The notes: generated by a model from the letters alone, not told the origin. A DNA stretch of 64,000 bases from Cacconaster sp033811195 (GCA_033811195.1 JAPXOZ010000005.1:1-64000); one strand, 5' to 3'. Positions 17,061 to 26,155 are shown, counted from the stretch's first letter. A program made the numbers and translations.

Positions 17061-18402
17061 ATTCAAGGGCATATTATTGTCACTTATCCTATCAGCAACC
17101 ACACTCACATCCTGCATACTTACAGACAATACGCTCGGTTCGGCATATATTCCGGGCAATCAGGATATATCTATACAAATGGCCGATTTCGACCTGCCCG
17201 TCACTCTCAAAATGTCGGATAGCCTCCAGACTGCTGTCAGTGCTAATTTTATAATTGGATCAATCACAACAGATGACTACGGCACATTCAGAGTGGGTAC
17301 AGCTACATCTATCACTCCTGCAACCGACACTATATTGTGGGGCGAAGAGCCTGTCTTTATAGACATGTATCTACAGATTGCCATCACCGACAAACGCTTT
17401 CTGAGTCCCGAGCAGGAATTCATACCTCAAAATATCTTCGCATACGAACTTAAGACCCCTCTCGATACCACATTCATTTACAACAACTCAATCTCGGAAC
17501 TCAACTACCATCCCATTCCCATAACTTCACGTAACTCCATTTATATGGGCGGCGACTCCCTCAAGATGCACTTCACGAAGGAGTACGGAGAGCGTTTTTT
17601 CAGTGCCACAATCGAGGAATGTGACAGCACCGAACTCTTTGTCAATAAGTTTTTCGGACTTTATTTCCGCACGGACGATATCGAAGAAGGACTAACAGGT
17701 GGACGCTTAAACTACTTTGATATCGTAACTGCAGATGTCAGACTTACCTTTACCTCCACTAACGAAGCCGGTAAAAGAAGAGACACTTCGGTTGCATTCC
17801 GATTGGGAGAGTATCTATCACTCAACTCTATGACTTCCGAGTCTGGCCTTATGGTTACCGACAATCCAGTCGAGACACTCCATTATGAAAGTCTTTCCGG
17901 CGTCAAACCGCATATCAGTGGAGCTGCCCTCCATTCGCTGATGGAAAATTGGGCCGAAAAAAACGATATCGATCTTGATAATCTTGTTATTGCCAAAGCC
18001 ACATTGGAGTTCCCTTTTGAATATTCCGGCAACTACAAAGCTCTGGATAATTATCCTGAAAATCTATTTCCCTGCCGAAGAATACGCACTAAAAAGAATA
18101 CTCTTTATACTCCTATTGATGAGATTTACAACAGTTTCATGAGCAACGGCTCTCTCAACCGCTCATTGCTTTACTATAAACCTGATATTGGTTTCTATCT
18201 TCAGGATTTAATAAAAAAAGAGAGTTCGGAGTTGACCGATGAAGATGACCTATGGCTGATGCAGACCATCTCCTATACCAACAGCACCACTAATGTAACA
18301 ACCTATTACCCCGACTTTAGCTACTATAATGTAGCAAAGTTCAATGGTACGGGCTGTGAACGCCATCCAACGCTCAGGATAGTCTACACAGTGCTCAAGT
18401 AA
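17053..18402 (+). CDS. DUF4270 lipoprotein
   Basis: A 449-aa exported lipoprotein: residues 1-20 form a signal peptide with lipobox LTSC (Cys20). The rest is a mostly beta-rich DUF4270 domain with no recognised catalytic motif. It is translationally coupled to the GT5-like gene. DUF4270 proteins are outer-membrane lipoproteins of unknown function in Bacteroidota. No binding partner is evident in this window. Confidence 0.8.
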   Translation: MNRFKGILLSLILSATTLTSCILTDNTLGSAYIPGNQDISIQMADFDLPVTLKMSDSLQTAVSANFIIGSITTDDYGTFRVGTATSITPATDTILWGEEPVFIDMYLQIAITDKRFLSPEQEFIPQNIFAYELKTPLDTTFIYNNSISELNYHPIPITSRNSIYMGGDSLKMHFTKEYGERFFSATIEECDSTELFVNKFFGLYFRTDDIEEGLTGGRLNYFDIVTADVRLTFTSTNEAGKRRDTSVAFRLGEYLSLNSMTSESGLMVTDNPVETLHYESLSGVKPHISGAALHSLMENWAEKNDIDLDNLVIAKATLEFPFEYSGNYKALDNYPENLFPCRRIRTKKNTLYTPIDEIYNSFMSNGSLNRSLLYYKPDIGFYLQDLIKKESSELTDEDDLWLMQTISYTNSTTNVTTYYPDFSYYNVAKFNGTGCERHPTLRIVYTVLK

Positions 18403-18492
18403 AACTTCATACAACACAGATCATAGGTATACAAAATGCGGCTCCGCAATCCGGAGCCGTTGTTATATGAGCTTATAAAAAAATTGGGTTAT

Positions 18493-19758
18493 CTAGGGGA
18501 AAGGAACAAATCCAGGCGCCGCAAAAACAATGGTTGCATTGTGTCCGCCGAATCCGAAATTGTTGCTCATAGCCACACGTACATTACGTTTCTGAGCGGT
18601 ATTGAGCGTAAGATTGAGAGAATAGTCGATGGCTTCATCTTTCTCCCGGAAGTTTATGGTAGGAGGGATTATGCCGTCCCTGATTGCATGGATGCAGGCG
18701 ATGGCCTCAATAGCTCCTGCAGCACCAAGAAGATGGCCCGTCATAGATTTGGTGGAGGAAATATTTATTCTGTACGCAGCATCTCCAAAAACTTTCTTTA
18801 TTGCATCCAATTCAGCTATGTCGCCAAGAGGAGTGGATGTGCCATGGGCATTGATATAGTCCACTTGATCCGGAGATATGCCGGCATCCTCAAGTGCAAT
18901 GCGCATGGACTCGGAAGCTCCTACTCCTTCAGGACTAGGAGCAGTGATATGGTACGCATCTGCATTCTGGCCATATCCGATAATCTCCGCGTAGATCTTT
19001 GCTCCCCTATTAATTGCATGCTCATACTCCTCAAGTATAAGCACACCAGCCCCTTCGCCTATCACAAAACCGTCTCTGGTGGCGTCAAAAGGGCGGGAAG
19101 CTGTCTGATATGCTTCATTGTTAGTGGAGAGAGCGCGCATCGAATTGAAGCCCCCGATAGCAATTAAAGTAATCGGTGCCTCTGAGCCGCCGGCTATCAT
19201 CACATCCGCCTTCCCGAGCTGTATCAGAGAAGCAGCAACGCAAATAGCATTAGCAGAACTGGTGCAAGCAGAAGTAGTAGAGAAATTTGGTCCTCTGAAC
19301 CCATACTTGATTGAAATAGATCCGGAGGCTATGTTTGTTATGATTTTTGGTATAAGAAAAGGACTAAACCGAGGGGGTTGCCCTTCGGTGTAGTCCCTTA
19401 TTTCTTGTGTGAGAGTCTCAACGCCACCTATACCTGAGCCAATAACAACTCCCGTTCTACGTAGGTTATCCTCATTCAGAGAAATCCCGCTATCATTGAT
19501 GGCTTGATCAGCCGCAATGATGGCATATTGAGTGTATCTGTCATGCTTTCGCGCCTCCTTGATATCCATCCCAAATCTTACGGGAGAATAATCTCGGATC
19601 TCACACGCAAATTTTGTTTTGAAAAGAGAGGTATCGAAACGAGTAATATGTGTCGAACCACTAACCCCACTATCCAGATTAGAAAAAAAATCCTCAAGGT
19701 TATCCCCTATAGGGTTAATGGTACCGAGACCGGTTATGACAACTCTCTTGACTAACAT
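18493..19758 (-). CDS. fabF: 3-oxoacyl-[acyl-carrier-protein] synthase II
   Basis: Condensing enzyme of fatty-acid elongation. 421-aa thiolase fold with the Cys-His-His triad at C165 (STTSACTSS), H305 (INAHGTSTPLGD) and H342 (KSMTGHLLGAAG). It is the second gene of an acpP-fabF operon, 21 bp after acpP. Confidence 0.96.
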   Translation of the reverse strand: MLVKRVVITGLGTINPIGDNLEDFFSNLDSGVSGSTHITRFDTSLFKTKFACEIRDYSPVRFGMDIKEARKHDRYTQYAIIAADQAINDSGISLNEDNLRRTGVVIGSGIGGVETLTQEIRDYTEGQPPRFSPFLIPKIITNIASGSISIKYGFRGPNFSTTSACTSSANAICVAASLIQLGKADVMIAGGSEAPITLIAIGGFNSMRALSTNNEAYQTASRPFDATRDGFVIGEGAGVLILEEYEHAINRGAKIYAEIIGYGQNADAYHITAPSPEGVGASESMRIALEDAGISPDQVDYINAHGTSTPLGDIAELDAIKKVFGDAAYRINISSTKSMTGHLLGAAGAIEAIACIHAIRDGIIPPTINFREKDEAIDYSLNLTLNTAQKRNVRVAMSNNFGFGGHNATIVFAAPGFVPFP

Positions 19759-19779
19759 TAGTCCTTATAGCGGAAAACG

Positions 19780-20016
19780 CTATTTTTGATTATTCTCAAT
19801 ATAGTCGATAGCGTCCTGCACGGTGCTTATCTTCTCTGCCACCTCATCGGGAATGGAGATACCGAATGCTTTCTCAAACTCCATTATGAGTTCTACTGTA
19901 TCGAGAGAATCTGCACCAAGGTCGTTGGTAAAGCTGGCATCGGGCTGAACTTCGTTCTCCTCAACACCAAGTTTGTAAACGATGATAGATTTTACTTTAG
20001 CGGTAATATCTTCCAT
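19780..20016 (-). CDS. acpP: Acyl carrier protein
   Basis: 78-aa acidic four-helix carrier. The phosphopantetheine Ser lies in LGADSLDTVELIM. I start at MEDITAKVKSIIV; a reading 29 codons longer runs through the promoter region and has no homology. It provides the acyl-thioester substrate for the adjacent FabF. Confidence 0.96.
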   Translation of the reverse strand: MEDITAKVKSIIVYKLGVEENEVQPDASFTNDLGADSLDTVELIMEFEKAFGISIPDEVAEKISTVQDAIDYIENNQK

Positions 20017-20072
20017 AATAAAAATTGGTTTAGTTAGTAATTTTAGTTCACACCTTGCTTCGCAAGGAACTG

Positions 20073-20104
20073 CAAACATAGTATATTTTTTTAAGCCTTC
20101 CAAA
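20073..20104 (-). promoter_or_regulatory. Promoter of acpP-fabF
   Basis: On the minus strand TTTG (20104-20101), 20 nt spacer, TATGTTTG (20080-20073): a full Bacteroides-type promoter, 57 bp upstream of acpP. It nearly abuts the purN -7 box on the other strand. Confidence 0.65.
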
Positions 20105-20109
20105 TTTTA

Positions 20110-20117
20110 TACCTTTG
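20110..20117 (+). promoter_or_regulatory. -7 box of purN
   Basis: TACCTTTG matches TAnnTTTG and lies 26 bp before the purN start. A T-rich stretch but no clear TTTG occupies the -33 position. The region in front of it contains the divergent acpP promoter, so the two may compete. Confidence 0.45.
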
Positions 20118-20143
20118 CAACGAAGAGTTCAAATTATATAAAA

Positions 20144-20707
20144 ATGACCCATCTCGCCATCTATGCTTCAGGTTCTGGCACCAATGCTGAAAACATCATT
20201 CGCTATTTCAAAAATCATCCGGATATAAGTGTTAAAGTTGTCCTGTGCAACAATCCGGACGCGTATGTCATCCAACGCGCCAAGAAGCTGGACATGCCCT
20301 GCGAAGTTTTTCCAAACGACGGACTTGAAGAGACAATTAATATTCTCGGTGAGTATGAGATCGACTATATAATTCTTGCCGGCTTTCTGCTGAAAGTACC
20401 CGAAAGAATGATTGAGGCCTATCGAGGACGTATCATTAATATCCATCCTGCACTTATCCCTTCACAATACGGAGGCAAAGGAATGTATGGTATGAATGTT
20501 CACAATGCCGTCATCGCAGCAGGTGAGAAAGAATCGGGTATCACAATACATCTTGTGGATGAAATCTACGATCATGGGGAGAATATCTTCCAGATACGGT
20601 GTGCTGTCAATCCTGAAGACACACCTGAGGACCTTGCCTCCAGGATTCACTGTCTGGAGCAGCTCTATTACCCCCGAACTATAGAAAGCTATATTAAAAG
20701 TATGTAG
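20144..20707 (+). CDS. purN: Phosphoribosylglycinamide formyltransferase
   Basis: Transfers a formyl group from 10-formyl-THF to GAR in purine synthesis. 187 aa. Motifs: ASGSGTNAENII near the N-terminus, AGFLLKVP around residue 80, and INIHPALIPSQYGGKGMYG, which supplies the catalytic Asn/His region; the Asp is in DEIYDHGENIFQ. The start at MTHLAIYASGSG is preferred; an open reading 54 codons upstream crosses the promoter. Its last codons (ATG TAG) merge into a downstream G/T-rich repeat. Confidence 0.94.
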   Translation: MTHLAIYASGSGTNAENIIRYFKNHPDISVKVVLCNNPDAYVIQRAKKLDMPCEVFPNDGLEETINILGEYEIDYIILAGFLLKVPERMIEAYRGRIINIHPALIPSQYGGKGMYGMNVHNAVIAAGEKESGITIHLVDEIYDHGENIFQIRCAVNPEDTPEDLASRIHCLEQLYYPRTIESYIKSM

Positions 20708-20805
20708 TATGTAGTGTGTAGTTGGTAGTGGTGCGGGGTGCAAGGTGTGGAGTGCGGGGTGCGAGTTTTGAGTGTGTATTATGTAGTGGGTAGTCGGTAG
20801 TGTAT
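20701..20805 (+). repeat. Degenerate G/T-rich 3'-flanking repeat, copy 1 (forward arm)
   Basis: The stretch alternates units like ATGTAGTGTGTAGT, GGTGCGGGGTGCAAGG and GAGTGTGTATTATGTAGT. It begins within the final codons of purN. An opposite-strand arm with the same words (ACTACACACTCGGAACTCAG) lies at 20957-20980, just past the tsf stop. Related stretches occur at 26008-26155, 27372-27465 and 36741-37056. Confidence 0.7.
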
Positions 20806-20823
20806 GGGGGTTTGGTAAAATAA

Positions 20824-20859
20824 AAAGTCCTGAGCTAAATAGTCTTAACTCGGGACTTT
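20824..20859. terminator. Convergent terminator between purN and tsf
   Basis: AAAGTCCTGAG (20824-20834) pairs with CTCGGGACTTT (20849-20859), 11 bp with one G-U pair and a 14-nt loop. Poly-A before and T-rich sequence after allow function in both directions. Confidence 0.7.
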
Positions 20860-20956
20860 ATTAATTTTTAGAACTTGTCTCAGAATTCCGAAACTCTCGC
20901 TCCAATTCAGAGTTCAAAAAATCGCATCAAACTCTTAAATAAAAAAATTACTTCTG

Positions 20957-20980
20957 ACTACACACTCGGAACTCAGAACT
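20957..20980 (-). repeat. Degenerate repeat copy 1 (reverse arm)
   Basis: In tsf sense the strand reads AGTTCTGAGTTCCGAGTGTG then TAGT, starting 8 nt after the tsf stop codon (20989-20991). It is the inverted counterpart of the arm after purN. The terminator hairpin lies between the two arms. Confidence 0.6.
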
Positions 20981-20988
20981 AATACAAA

Positions 20989-21984
20989 TTAGTCGTTGAG
21001 TGAGACTCTGTAGAATGCAGTAACCTTAGCCTCTTTGTCAACTGCTTTGATGGTATCCTTTACCGAAGTCTTGCCGTCTCCCATCTGGTACTCCTGCTCT
21101 TCGAGAGTATTCTCTTTAAGGAATTTCTGTACACGGCCGTTGGCAATGTTCTGAATCATCTGTTCGGGGAGATTGGCTGCTTTTTCTGCAGATACGGTTT
21201 TGATAATTTCGCGTGCCTGCTTAGCTTGCTCGGGAGTTAGCCATCCCTTTGCGGTATTAGAGTCGATATGATCATCAGTATCACAATGCGCAGGGTTGAT
21301 TCCCGCCTTCTTGATAGCTGCATCAACTGCCTTTCTGATCTGCTCTTCCTTTGTCTTCTCAATAGCTACCTTGCGTTCTTCAGCAATCACTTCTTCAGGG
21401 CAGTCTGCTGCGGAGATTGATACCGGCTTCATTGATACCACCTGCATTGCAACACCTTTGCCAAGCTGCTCAGGTACGGGTTTGTTGAATGCAACTATAG
21501 CTCCGAGCTTGCCGTTGATAGTATGTACATAGTGTGCAACATAAGGAGCATCAAGTCTGTGATATGCTACGAGGCTATGTTTTTCGCCGCTCTTTCCTGT
21601 CTGCTGGGAGATGGCTTCTTCAACGGTCTCACCGTTTGCGAGCTTACAAACCTTGAGGGCCTCAATATCTGCGGGGAAGTTAGCGATTGCTGCATCTGCA
21701 ATACTGTTTACGAGATCCTGGAACTCAGAGTTCTGGGACACAAAGTCAGTCTCACAACCAAGGCACACAATGATGCCCTTACCTCCATTGACACGTATTT
21801 TTACTGCACCCTCGGAAGTCTCACGGTCTGCGCGTTTTGCGGCCACCAGCTTACCTTTTTCACGGATGATCTCCTGTGCCCTTGTATAATCGCCTTTAGC
21901 TTCAACCAAAGCATTTTTGCAATCCATCATGCCGGCACCTGTCATTTTGCGAAGTTTCGCTACATCTGCTGCTTTAATTTCCAT
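20989..21984 (-). CDS. tsf: Elongation factor Ts
   Basis: Nucleotide-exchange factor for EF-Tu. 331 aa, longer than the roughly 280 aa of proteobacterial forms, as is usual in Bacteroidota. The N-terminal UBA-like segment (AADVAKLRKMTGAGMMDCKNAL) and the TDFVSQN motif that inserts into EF-Tu are present. It follows rpsB by 24 bp. Confidence 0.96.
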   Translation of the reverse strand: MEIKAADVAKLRKMTGAGMMDCKNALVEAKGDYTRAQEIIREKGKLVAAKRADRETSEGAVKIRVNGGKGIIVCLGCETDFVSQNSEFQDLVNSIADAAIANFPADIEALKVCKLANGETVEEAISQQTGKSGEKHSLVAYHRLDAPYVAHYVHTINGKLGAIVAFNKPVPEQLGKGVAMQVVSMKPVSISAADCPEEVIAEERKVAIEKTKEEQIRKAVDAAIKKAGINPAHCDTDDHIDSNTAKGWLTPEQAKQAREIIKTVSAEKAANLPEQMIQNIANGRVQKFLKENTLEEQEYQMGDGKTSVKDTIKAVDKEAKVTAFYRVSLND

Positions 21985-22008
21985 TTTGCGAAAAATTATA
22001 AGATTAGA

Positions 22009-22863
22009 TTATTCGTTTGTGGTCTCTTCTTTAGTTTCCTCTGCGCTCTCTTCTACGACAGCAGCAGCTTTAGCTCTTGCCGGCCTCTCTCTGCGCTGGC
22101 GGAGTTTCTTACCCGCAATAACTTCTGTAGCCTCAGAGGCTACAGGCTGAGCATCTTTCTCTTTCTCCTTCTCAAGCTTACGCTCTTCCGATCCTTCCGA
22201 AATAGCTTTGCAAAGCACCTCCGTCACAAGTGCGATGGATTTGGCAGCATCATCATTAGCGGGGATCACATAGTCAATATTAGTAGGGTCACAACAGGTG
22301 TCAACCATTGCAATCACAGGGATGTTGAGACGGTTGGCCTCCCTTACTGCGTTTACCTCCTTCTGAACGTCAACTACGAAGATTGCTGAAGGAAGGCGTG
22401 TGAGATCCTTGATGGAGCCGAGGTTTCTTTCGAGTTTAGCCTTCTGGCGTGTAACCTGAAGTCTCTCACGTTTTGCCAATGTGTCGAAGGTGCCGTCTTC
22501 CATCATCTTGTCGATGTTTTGCATCTTCTTGACAGCCTTGCGTATAGTCGGGAAGTTAGTAAGCATTCCACCCGGCCATCTTTCAGTAACGTATGGCATA
22601 TCAACTGCCTGTGCGTTCTGTGCAACGATGTCCTTGGCCTGTTTCTTTGTAGCAACAAAAAGAATTTTGCGACCTCCGCGGGAGAGCTGCTTCATCAAAT
22701 TTGCTGCCTCGTCTATTTTTACAACAGTCTTATGCAGGTCGATGATGTGGATACCGTTTTTCTCCATAAATATATAAGGAGCCATTTTGGGATTCCACTT
22801 TCTCTTCAGGTGACCGAAGTGAACACCTGCATCAAGTAAGTCTTGGAAATTTGTTCTGGACAT
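22009..22863 (-). CDS. rpsB: 30S ribosomal protein S2
   Basis: Protein at the 30S head-body junction that binds S1. The core ends near residue 225, and the 284-aa protein carries a charged tail rich in Glu, Lys and Arg (EERKLEKEKEKDAQ, EESAEETKEETTNE). The core motifs DAGVHFGHLKRKWNPKM and GGMLTNFPTIRKAV are clear. It is separated from rpsI by a 197-bp leader that contains hairpins. Confidence 0.96.
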   Translation of the reverse strand: MSRTNFQDLLDAGVHFGHLKRKWNPKMAPYIFMEKNGIHIIDLHKTVVKIDEAANLMKQLSRGGRKILFVATKKQAKDIVAQNAQAVDMPYVTERWPGGMLTNFPTIRKAVKKMQNIDKMMEDGTFDTLAKRERLQVTRQKAKLERNLGSIKDLTRLPSAIFVVDVQKEVNAVREANRLNIPVIAMVDTCCDPTNIDYVIPANDDAAKSIALVTEVLCKAISEGSEERKLEKEKEKDAQPVASEATEVIAGKKLRQRRERPARAKAAAVVEESAEETKEETTNE

Positions 22864-22898
22864 TTTAATTAATTTTTTGTGATAGTTTTTACTTTTTT

Positions 22899-22920
22899 AC
22901 TCCCCTTTGAAAGCGGGAGT
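22899..22920 (-). promoter_or_regulatory. Hairpin in the rpsB leader
   Basis: In the mRNA sense, ACTCCC (22920-22915) pairs with GGGAGT (22904-22899), extended by CTTT/AAAG. It sits 36 bp before the rpsB start. A further AGGAG/CTCCT pairing lies around 22937-22962. There is no promoter-like TAnnTTTG in the 197-bp gap, so this is probably a structured leader inside the rplM-rpsI-rpsB-tsf transcript. S2 represses rpsB-tsf in E. coli; applying that here is inference. Confidence 0.4.
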
Positions 22921-23060
22921 CCTCTTTTTGTCAATCAGGAGTAGCGGTCCTGCCGGTCTCCTAGATTTTCCGCAGTCGGACAAACTTCAGGTAGCCATAT
23001 CATAGATGTGAGTCCTGCTGTTTTGGATCCGTGCTGTGCAAATAAACCAGCGTAATACTC

Positions 23061-23450
23061 TTAACGTTTGCTGAATTGGAAGCGTTTCCTTGCGCCGGGT
23101 CGTCCTGGCTTCTTTCTCTCAACCTCGCGGGCATCGCGGGTGAGGAAGCCGTTGGACTTCAATACAGGGCGGTAAGCCTCTTCGTCAACTTTGCAAAGTG
23201 CGCGGGAAATCGCGAGACGGAGAGCTTCTGCCTGACCTTTAACACCGCCACCTACAATGTTGGCCTTGATGTCAAAATTGGCAACTGTGCCTGTAAGATT
23301 GAGAGGTTGGTTAACAATGTACTTAAGAGTTTCCTCTTTGAAATACTCATTCATCGGACTACCGTTGATGACAATGTTACCTTTACCTGCGCTAAGATAA
23401 ACGCGAGCAACTGCTGATTTACGTCTTCCAAGGGCGTTAATTACTTCCAT
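23061..23450 (-). CDS. rpsI: 30S ribosomal protein S9
   Basis: 30S head protein whose C-terminal tail reaches the P-site tRNA. 129 aa ending in the expected basic motif KKPGRPGARKRFQFSKR. The start MEVINALGRRKSAVARVYL is family-like. It lies 9 bp after rplM. Confidence 0.97.
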   Translation of the reverse strand: MEVINALGRRKSAVARVYLSAGKGNIVINGSPMNEYFKEETLKYIVNQPLNLTGTVANFDIKANIVGGGVKGQAEALRLAISRALCKVDEEAYRPVLKSNGFLTRDAREVERKKPGRPGARKRFQFSKR

Positions 23451-23459
23451 GCTCTGTTT

Positions 23460-23909
23460 TTAGTCGTTTAAATTAATTTGTTTTGGTTGTTGTGCCTGAT
23501 GTGGATGCTCGTTACCCTCATAAAGATAAAGATTTTTCAGCAACTGAGCTCCAAGGCGATTCTTCGGCAACATGCCTTTAACAGCATGTCGCAGAACAGC
23601 TAACGGTTTACGCTCCAATAGTTCCTTAGGCGTAGTGAATCTCTGTCCACTCGGATAACCGGTGTGACGGACATACTGCATTTGGGTCATCTTGTTGCCG
23701 GTAAGGCGTACTTTGCCGGCATTGAGCACAATAACATTGTCACCGCAATCCACATGGGGGGTGAAATTGGTTTTGTGCTTACCGCGAAGTAGAACCGCAA
23801 TTTTGGCAGCGAAACGACCAAGAACTTGATCCGTAGCATCAACCACTACCCACTCTTTATTAACGGTAGCGCTGTTAGCTGAGATTGTCTTGTAACTTTG
23901 TGTGTCCAC
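23460..23909 (-). CDS. rplM: 50S ribosomal protein L13
   Basis: Early-assembly 50S protein of 149 aa. Family blocks are VVDATDQVLGRFAAKIAVLL, NAGKVRLTGNKM and KGMLPKNRLGAQLLKNLYLY. It is the first gene of rplM-rpsI-rpsB-tsf and has its own promoter upstream. Confidence 0.97.
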   Translation of the reverse strand: MDTQSYKTISANSATVNKEWVVVDATDQVLGRFAAKIAVLLRGKHKTNFTPHVDCGDNVIVLNAGKVRLTGNKMTQMQYVRHTGYPSGQRFTTPKELLERKPLAVLRHAVKGMLPKNRLGAQLLKNLYLYEGNEHPHQAQQPKQINLND

Positions 23910-23951
23910 TGTTTGTGTTGATATTTAAGTTAATATAAAAATTTTGGGCTG

Positions 23952-23982
23952 CAAAGTTAAACAATTTTATTAAATAGACAAA
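23952..23982 (-). promoter_or_regulatory. Promoter of rplM-rpsI-rpsB-tsf
   Basis: Minus strand TTTG (23982-23979), 19 nt, TAACTTTG (23959-23952). The -33 element lies inside the 3' end of pfkA. It sits 43 bp before rplM. A strong match to the phylum consensus. Confidence 0.65.
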
Positions 23983-24953
23983 ATACGAGCAATATCATAC
24001 CAGTTTTTATCAATCTCGTTGTGGCGCGAGAAGGCTACCTCAAAGGCAGTATATTCAATCTTGTTATTGATTAGACCGACCATTACCCCTTTACGACCAT
24101 CGAGCAGAGCTCTGACGGCAGCGTGGCCAAGAAGACTGGCGCGCACCCTGTCAGTACAGCTCGGAGATCCACCTCTTTGAATATGACCAAGCGTAGTGAC
24201 TCTAGTCTCATAATCCGGCAGACGTCTCTTAACCTGAGCGGCAATCTCAATTGCACCTCCAGCATCATCTCCTTCAGCCACGATTACTATTCCTGAAGTC
24301 TTATTTTTGCGACGCTCATTGAGCAAATAATCGCATAGTTTCTTAATATTGGTTGGAAATTCGGGGACCAGCACTGCTTCAGCACCCGTACCAATGGCAG
24401 TATGCAGAGCTATGAAACCTGCATCTCGACCCATCACCTCCACAAAAAAGACCATATTGTGCGAATCTGCAGTATCTCGGAGTTTGTCAACGGCTTCAAG
24501 CGCAGTGTTGATGGCCGTATCAAAACCGATGGTGTAATCAGTACCATAAATATCATTGTCTATAGTGCCGGGAACCCCAACCACAGGGAAATCAAATTCT
24601 TTGACAAGGTCGTTGGCGCCTCTGAAGGAACCATCGCCCCCTATGACCACCAACGCGTCAATACCTGCCTCGCGCATATTCTCCACCGCAACTTTACGCA
24701 CCTGGGGATCATTGAACTCAGGGCAACGGGAAGATTTGAGTATGGTACCTCCCTGTGAAATAATTTTGGATACGGAGTGGGTCTGCATCCCCATAAACTG
24801 CCTTTCTATAAGGCCGGTGTAGCCTTTGCGGATACCCACCACTTCGCAATGATAGAATATTGCCGAACGTACGACCGCTCTGATTGCGGCATTCATACCC
24901 GGGGCATCACCTCCTGAAGTGAGCACACCTATTCTTCTGATTCTACTTTCCAT
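23970..24953 (-). CDS. pfkA: ATP-dependent 6-phosphofructokinase
   Basis: Committing step of glycolysis, fructose-6-phosphate to fructose-1,6-bisphosphate. 327 aa. Visible motifs: LTSGGDAPGMNAAIRAVVR (ATP site), IGGDGSFRGA (the Gly after GDGS favours ATP over PPi), GTIDNDIYGTDYTIGFDTA (catalytic Asp), and FVEVMGRDAGFIA. Length fits the allosteric PfkA group. A TACTTTTG box lies at 24978-24971, 18 bp upstream. Confidence 0.95.
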   Translation of the reverse strand: MESRIRRIGVLTSGGDAPGMNAAIRAVVRSAIFYHCEVVGIRKGYTGLIERQFMGMQTHSVSKIISQGGTILKSSRCPEFNDPQVRKVAVENMREAGIDALVVIGGDGSFRGANDLVKEFDFPVVGVPGTIDNDIYGTDYTIGFDTAINTALEAVDKLRDTADSHNMVFFVEVMGRDAGFIALHTAIGTGAEAVLVPEFPTNIKKLCDYLLNERRKNKTSGIVIVAEGDDAGGAIEIAAQVKRRLPDYETRVTTLGHIQRGGSPSCTDRVRASLLGHAAVRALLDGRKGVMVGLINNKIEYTAFEVAFSRHNEIDKNWYDIARILSI

Positions 24954-25033
24954 TTTTAATATATTTTGGGCAAAAGTAGTGTTTTTACTCTATAATATCT
25001 ATTTTTGCAGATGATTTTCACCATTAGAGCCTA

Positions 25034-26008
25034 ATGAAGATTTCAACTCTTGATCTGGGAGAGAAGCCACTACTGTTGGCGCCGATGGAAGATGTCACTG
25101 ACGCCTCTTTCCGTTGCATCTGCAAGGAATATGGTGCAGATATGGTCTATACTGAGTTTGTCCCCTCTGACGGTCTGATACGGGATGCACGCAAAGCTCT
25201 CGCTAAACTTGTTATCTATGACTATGAGCGACCGATAGGCATACAAATTTATGGACACATCCCCGAATCAATGGTGGAGGCTGCAATAATGGCTGAAGAG
25301 GCAAAACCCGAAGTAATTGATCTCAATTTCGGCTGTCCTGTCAAGAAGATTGCCCATCGCGGTGCGGGCAGCGGTATGATGCGTGAACCTGACAAGTTGG
25401 TAGAGATTACTCGTAGAGTAGTAGAAGCCGTCAAACTACCCGTGACGGTAAAGACACGCCTTGGCTGGGACGATGAGTCTAAAATTATTGTGGAACTCGC
25501 TGAACGACTACAAGATGTAGGAATAGCTGCGCTTACAATCCATGGACGTACCCGCAGTCAGCTTTACAAAGGAGAGGCCGACTGGACCTTGATCGGTGAA
25601 GTCAAGCGCAACCCCAGAATGCATATTCCAATCATTGGTAATGGTGACATCACCACTCCGGAAGAGGCGTCAAAAGCCTTTGAAAGGTACGGAGTGGATG
25701 GTATAATGATAGGAAGAGCAAGTTTCGGCCGACCCTGGATATTCAAGGAGATTCGCCATTTTCTCGACACCGGTGAAAAACTTTCCCCAATGAGTATTGC
25801 TGAGAAGGTGGAGCTTGCCAAAAGACATCTGGCAAAATCCATTGAAGTAAAAGGCGACAAGGTGGGCATTCTAGAAATGCGACGCCACCTCAGCTCCTAT
25901 TTCAAGGGACTTGAGAATTTCAAAGAGACAAGATTAAAACTCGTCACCTCAAATGACCCTGCGGAAATAGTCTCTACTCTCGATTTTGTAAAAGAAAAAT
26001 GGCAGTAG
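25034..26008 (+). CDS. dusB: tRNA-dihydrouridine synthase (DusB-like)
   Basis: FMN enzyme that reduces uridines in the tRNA D-loop. 324-aa TIM barrel plus helical domain. Motifs: LAPMEDVTDASFR at the N-terminus, the catalytic Cys in DLNFGCPVKKI near residue 100, TVKTRLGWDDE, and the FMN-phosphate loop IGNGDITTPEEA with GIMIGRASFGRPW. The candidate -7 box TATTTTTG lies at 25000-25007. The stop codon borders a G/T-rich repeat. Confidence 0.92.
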   Translation: MKISTLDLGEKPLLLAPMEDVTDASFRCICKEYGADMVYTEFVPSDGLIRDARKALAKLVIYDYERPIGIQIYGHIPESMVEAAIMAEEAKPEVIDLNFGCPVKKIAHRGAGSGMMREPDKLVEITRRVVEAVKLPVTVKTRLGWDDESKIIVELAERLQDVGIAALTIHGRTRSQLYKGEADWTLIGEVKRNPRMHIPIIGNGDITTPEEASKAFERYGVDGIMIGRASFGRPWIFKEIRHFLDTGEKLSPMSIAEKVELAKRHLAKSIEVKGDKVGILEMRRHLSSYFKGLENFKETRLKLVTSNDPAEIVSTLDFVKEKWQ

Positions 26009-26155
26009 GGGTGCGTGTTACGAGTTGCGGGTTGTAGGTTACGGGGTACGGGGTGCGGGGAGAGTTATTAGTGTGTAGTATGTAGTATAATTTTTAGTGG
26101 CTAGTTATGAGGGAGTTCTGAGTGTGTAGTATGTAGTGTGGAGTGCGAGTTGGTG
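26008..26155 (+). repeat. Degenerate 3'-flanking repeat, copy 2
   Basis: Starts at the dusB stop codon. Units include GGGGTGCGTGTTACGAG, TACGGGGTACGGGGTGCGGG and two copies of GTGTGTAGTATGTAGT (around 26071 and 26122). A different A/C-rich simple stretch (AGCCAACGGCTAATGGCCAA) lies at 26260-26279. The whole dusB-lpxK gap of 299 bp holds no gene that I can support. Confidence 0.7.

Noticed and set aside
18436..19167. Long open frame on the plus strand (243 codons)
   Set aside because: Lies inside fabF on the other strand, which has a full catalytic triad; the plus-strand translation has no family resemblance.
20701..20805. CRISPR or IS remnant
   Set aside because: Units are degenerate 5-16-mers without fixed length, no terminal inverted repeats and no transposase frame.
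20989..21984. EF-Ts fusion protein because of its 331-aa length
   Set aside because: The extra length is within the EF-Ts fold region and, as I recall, normal for Bacteroidota; no second domain is seen.
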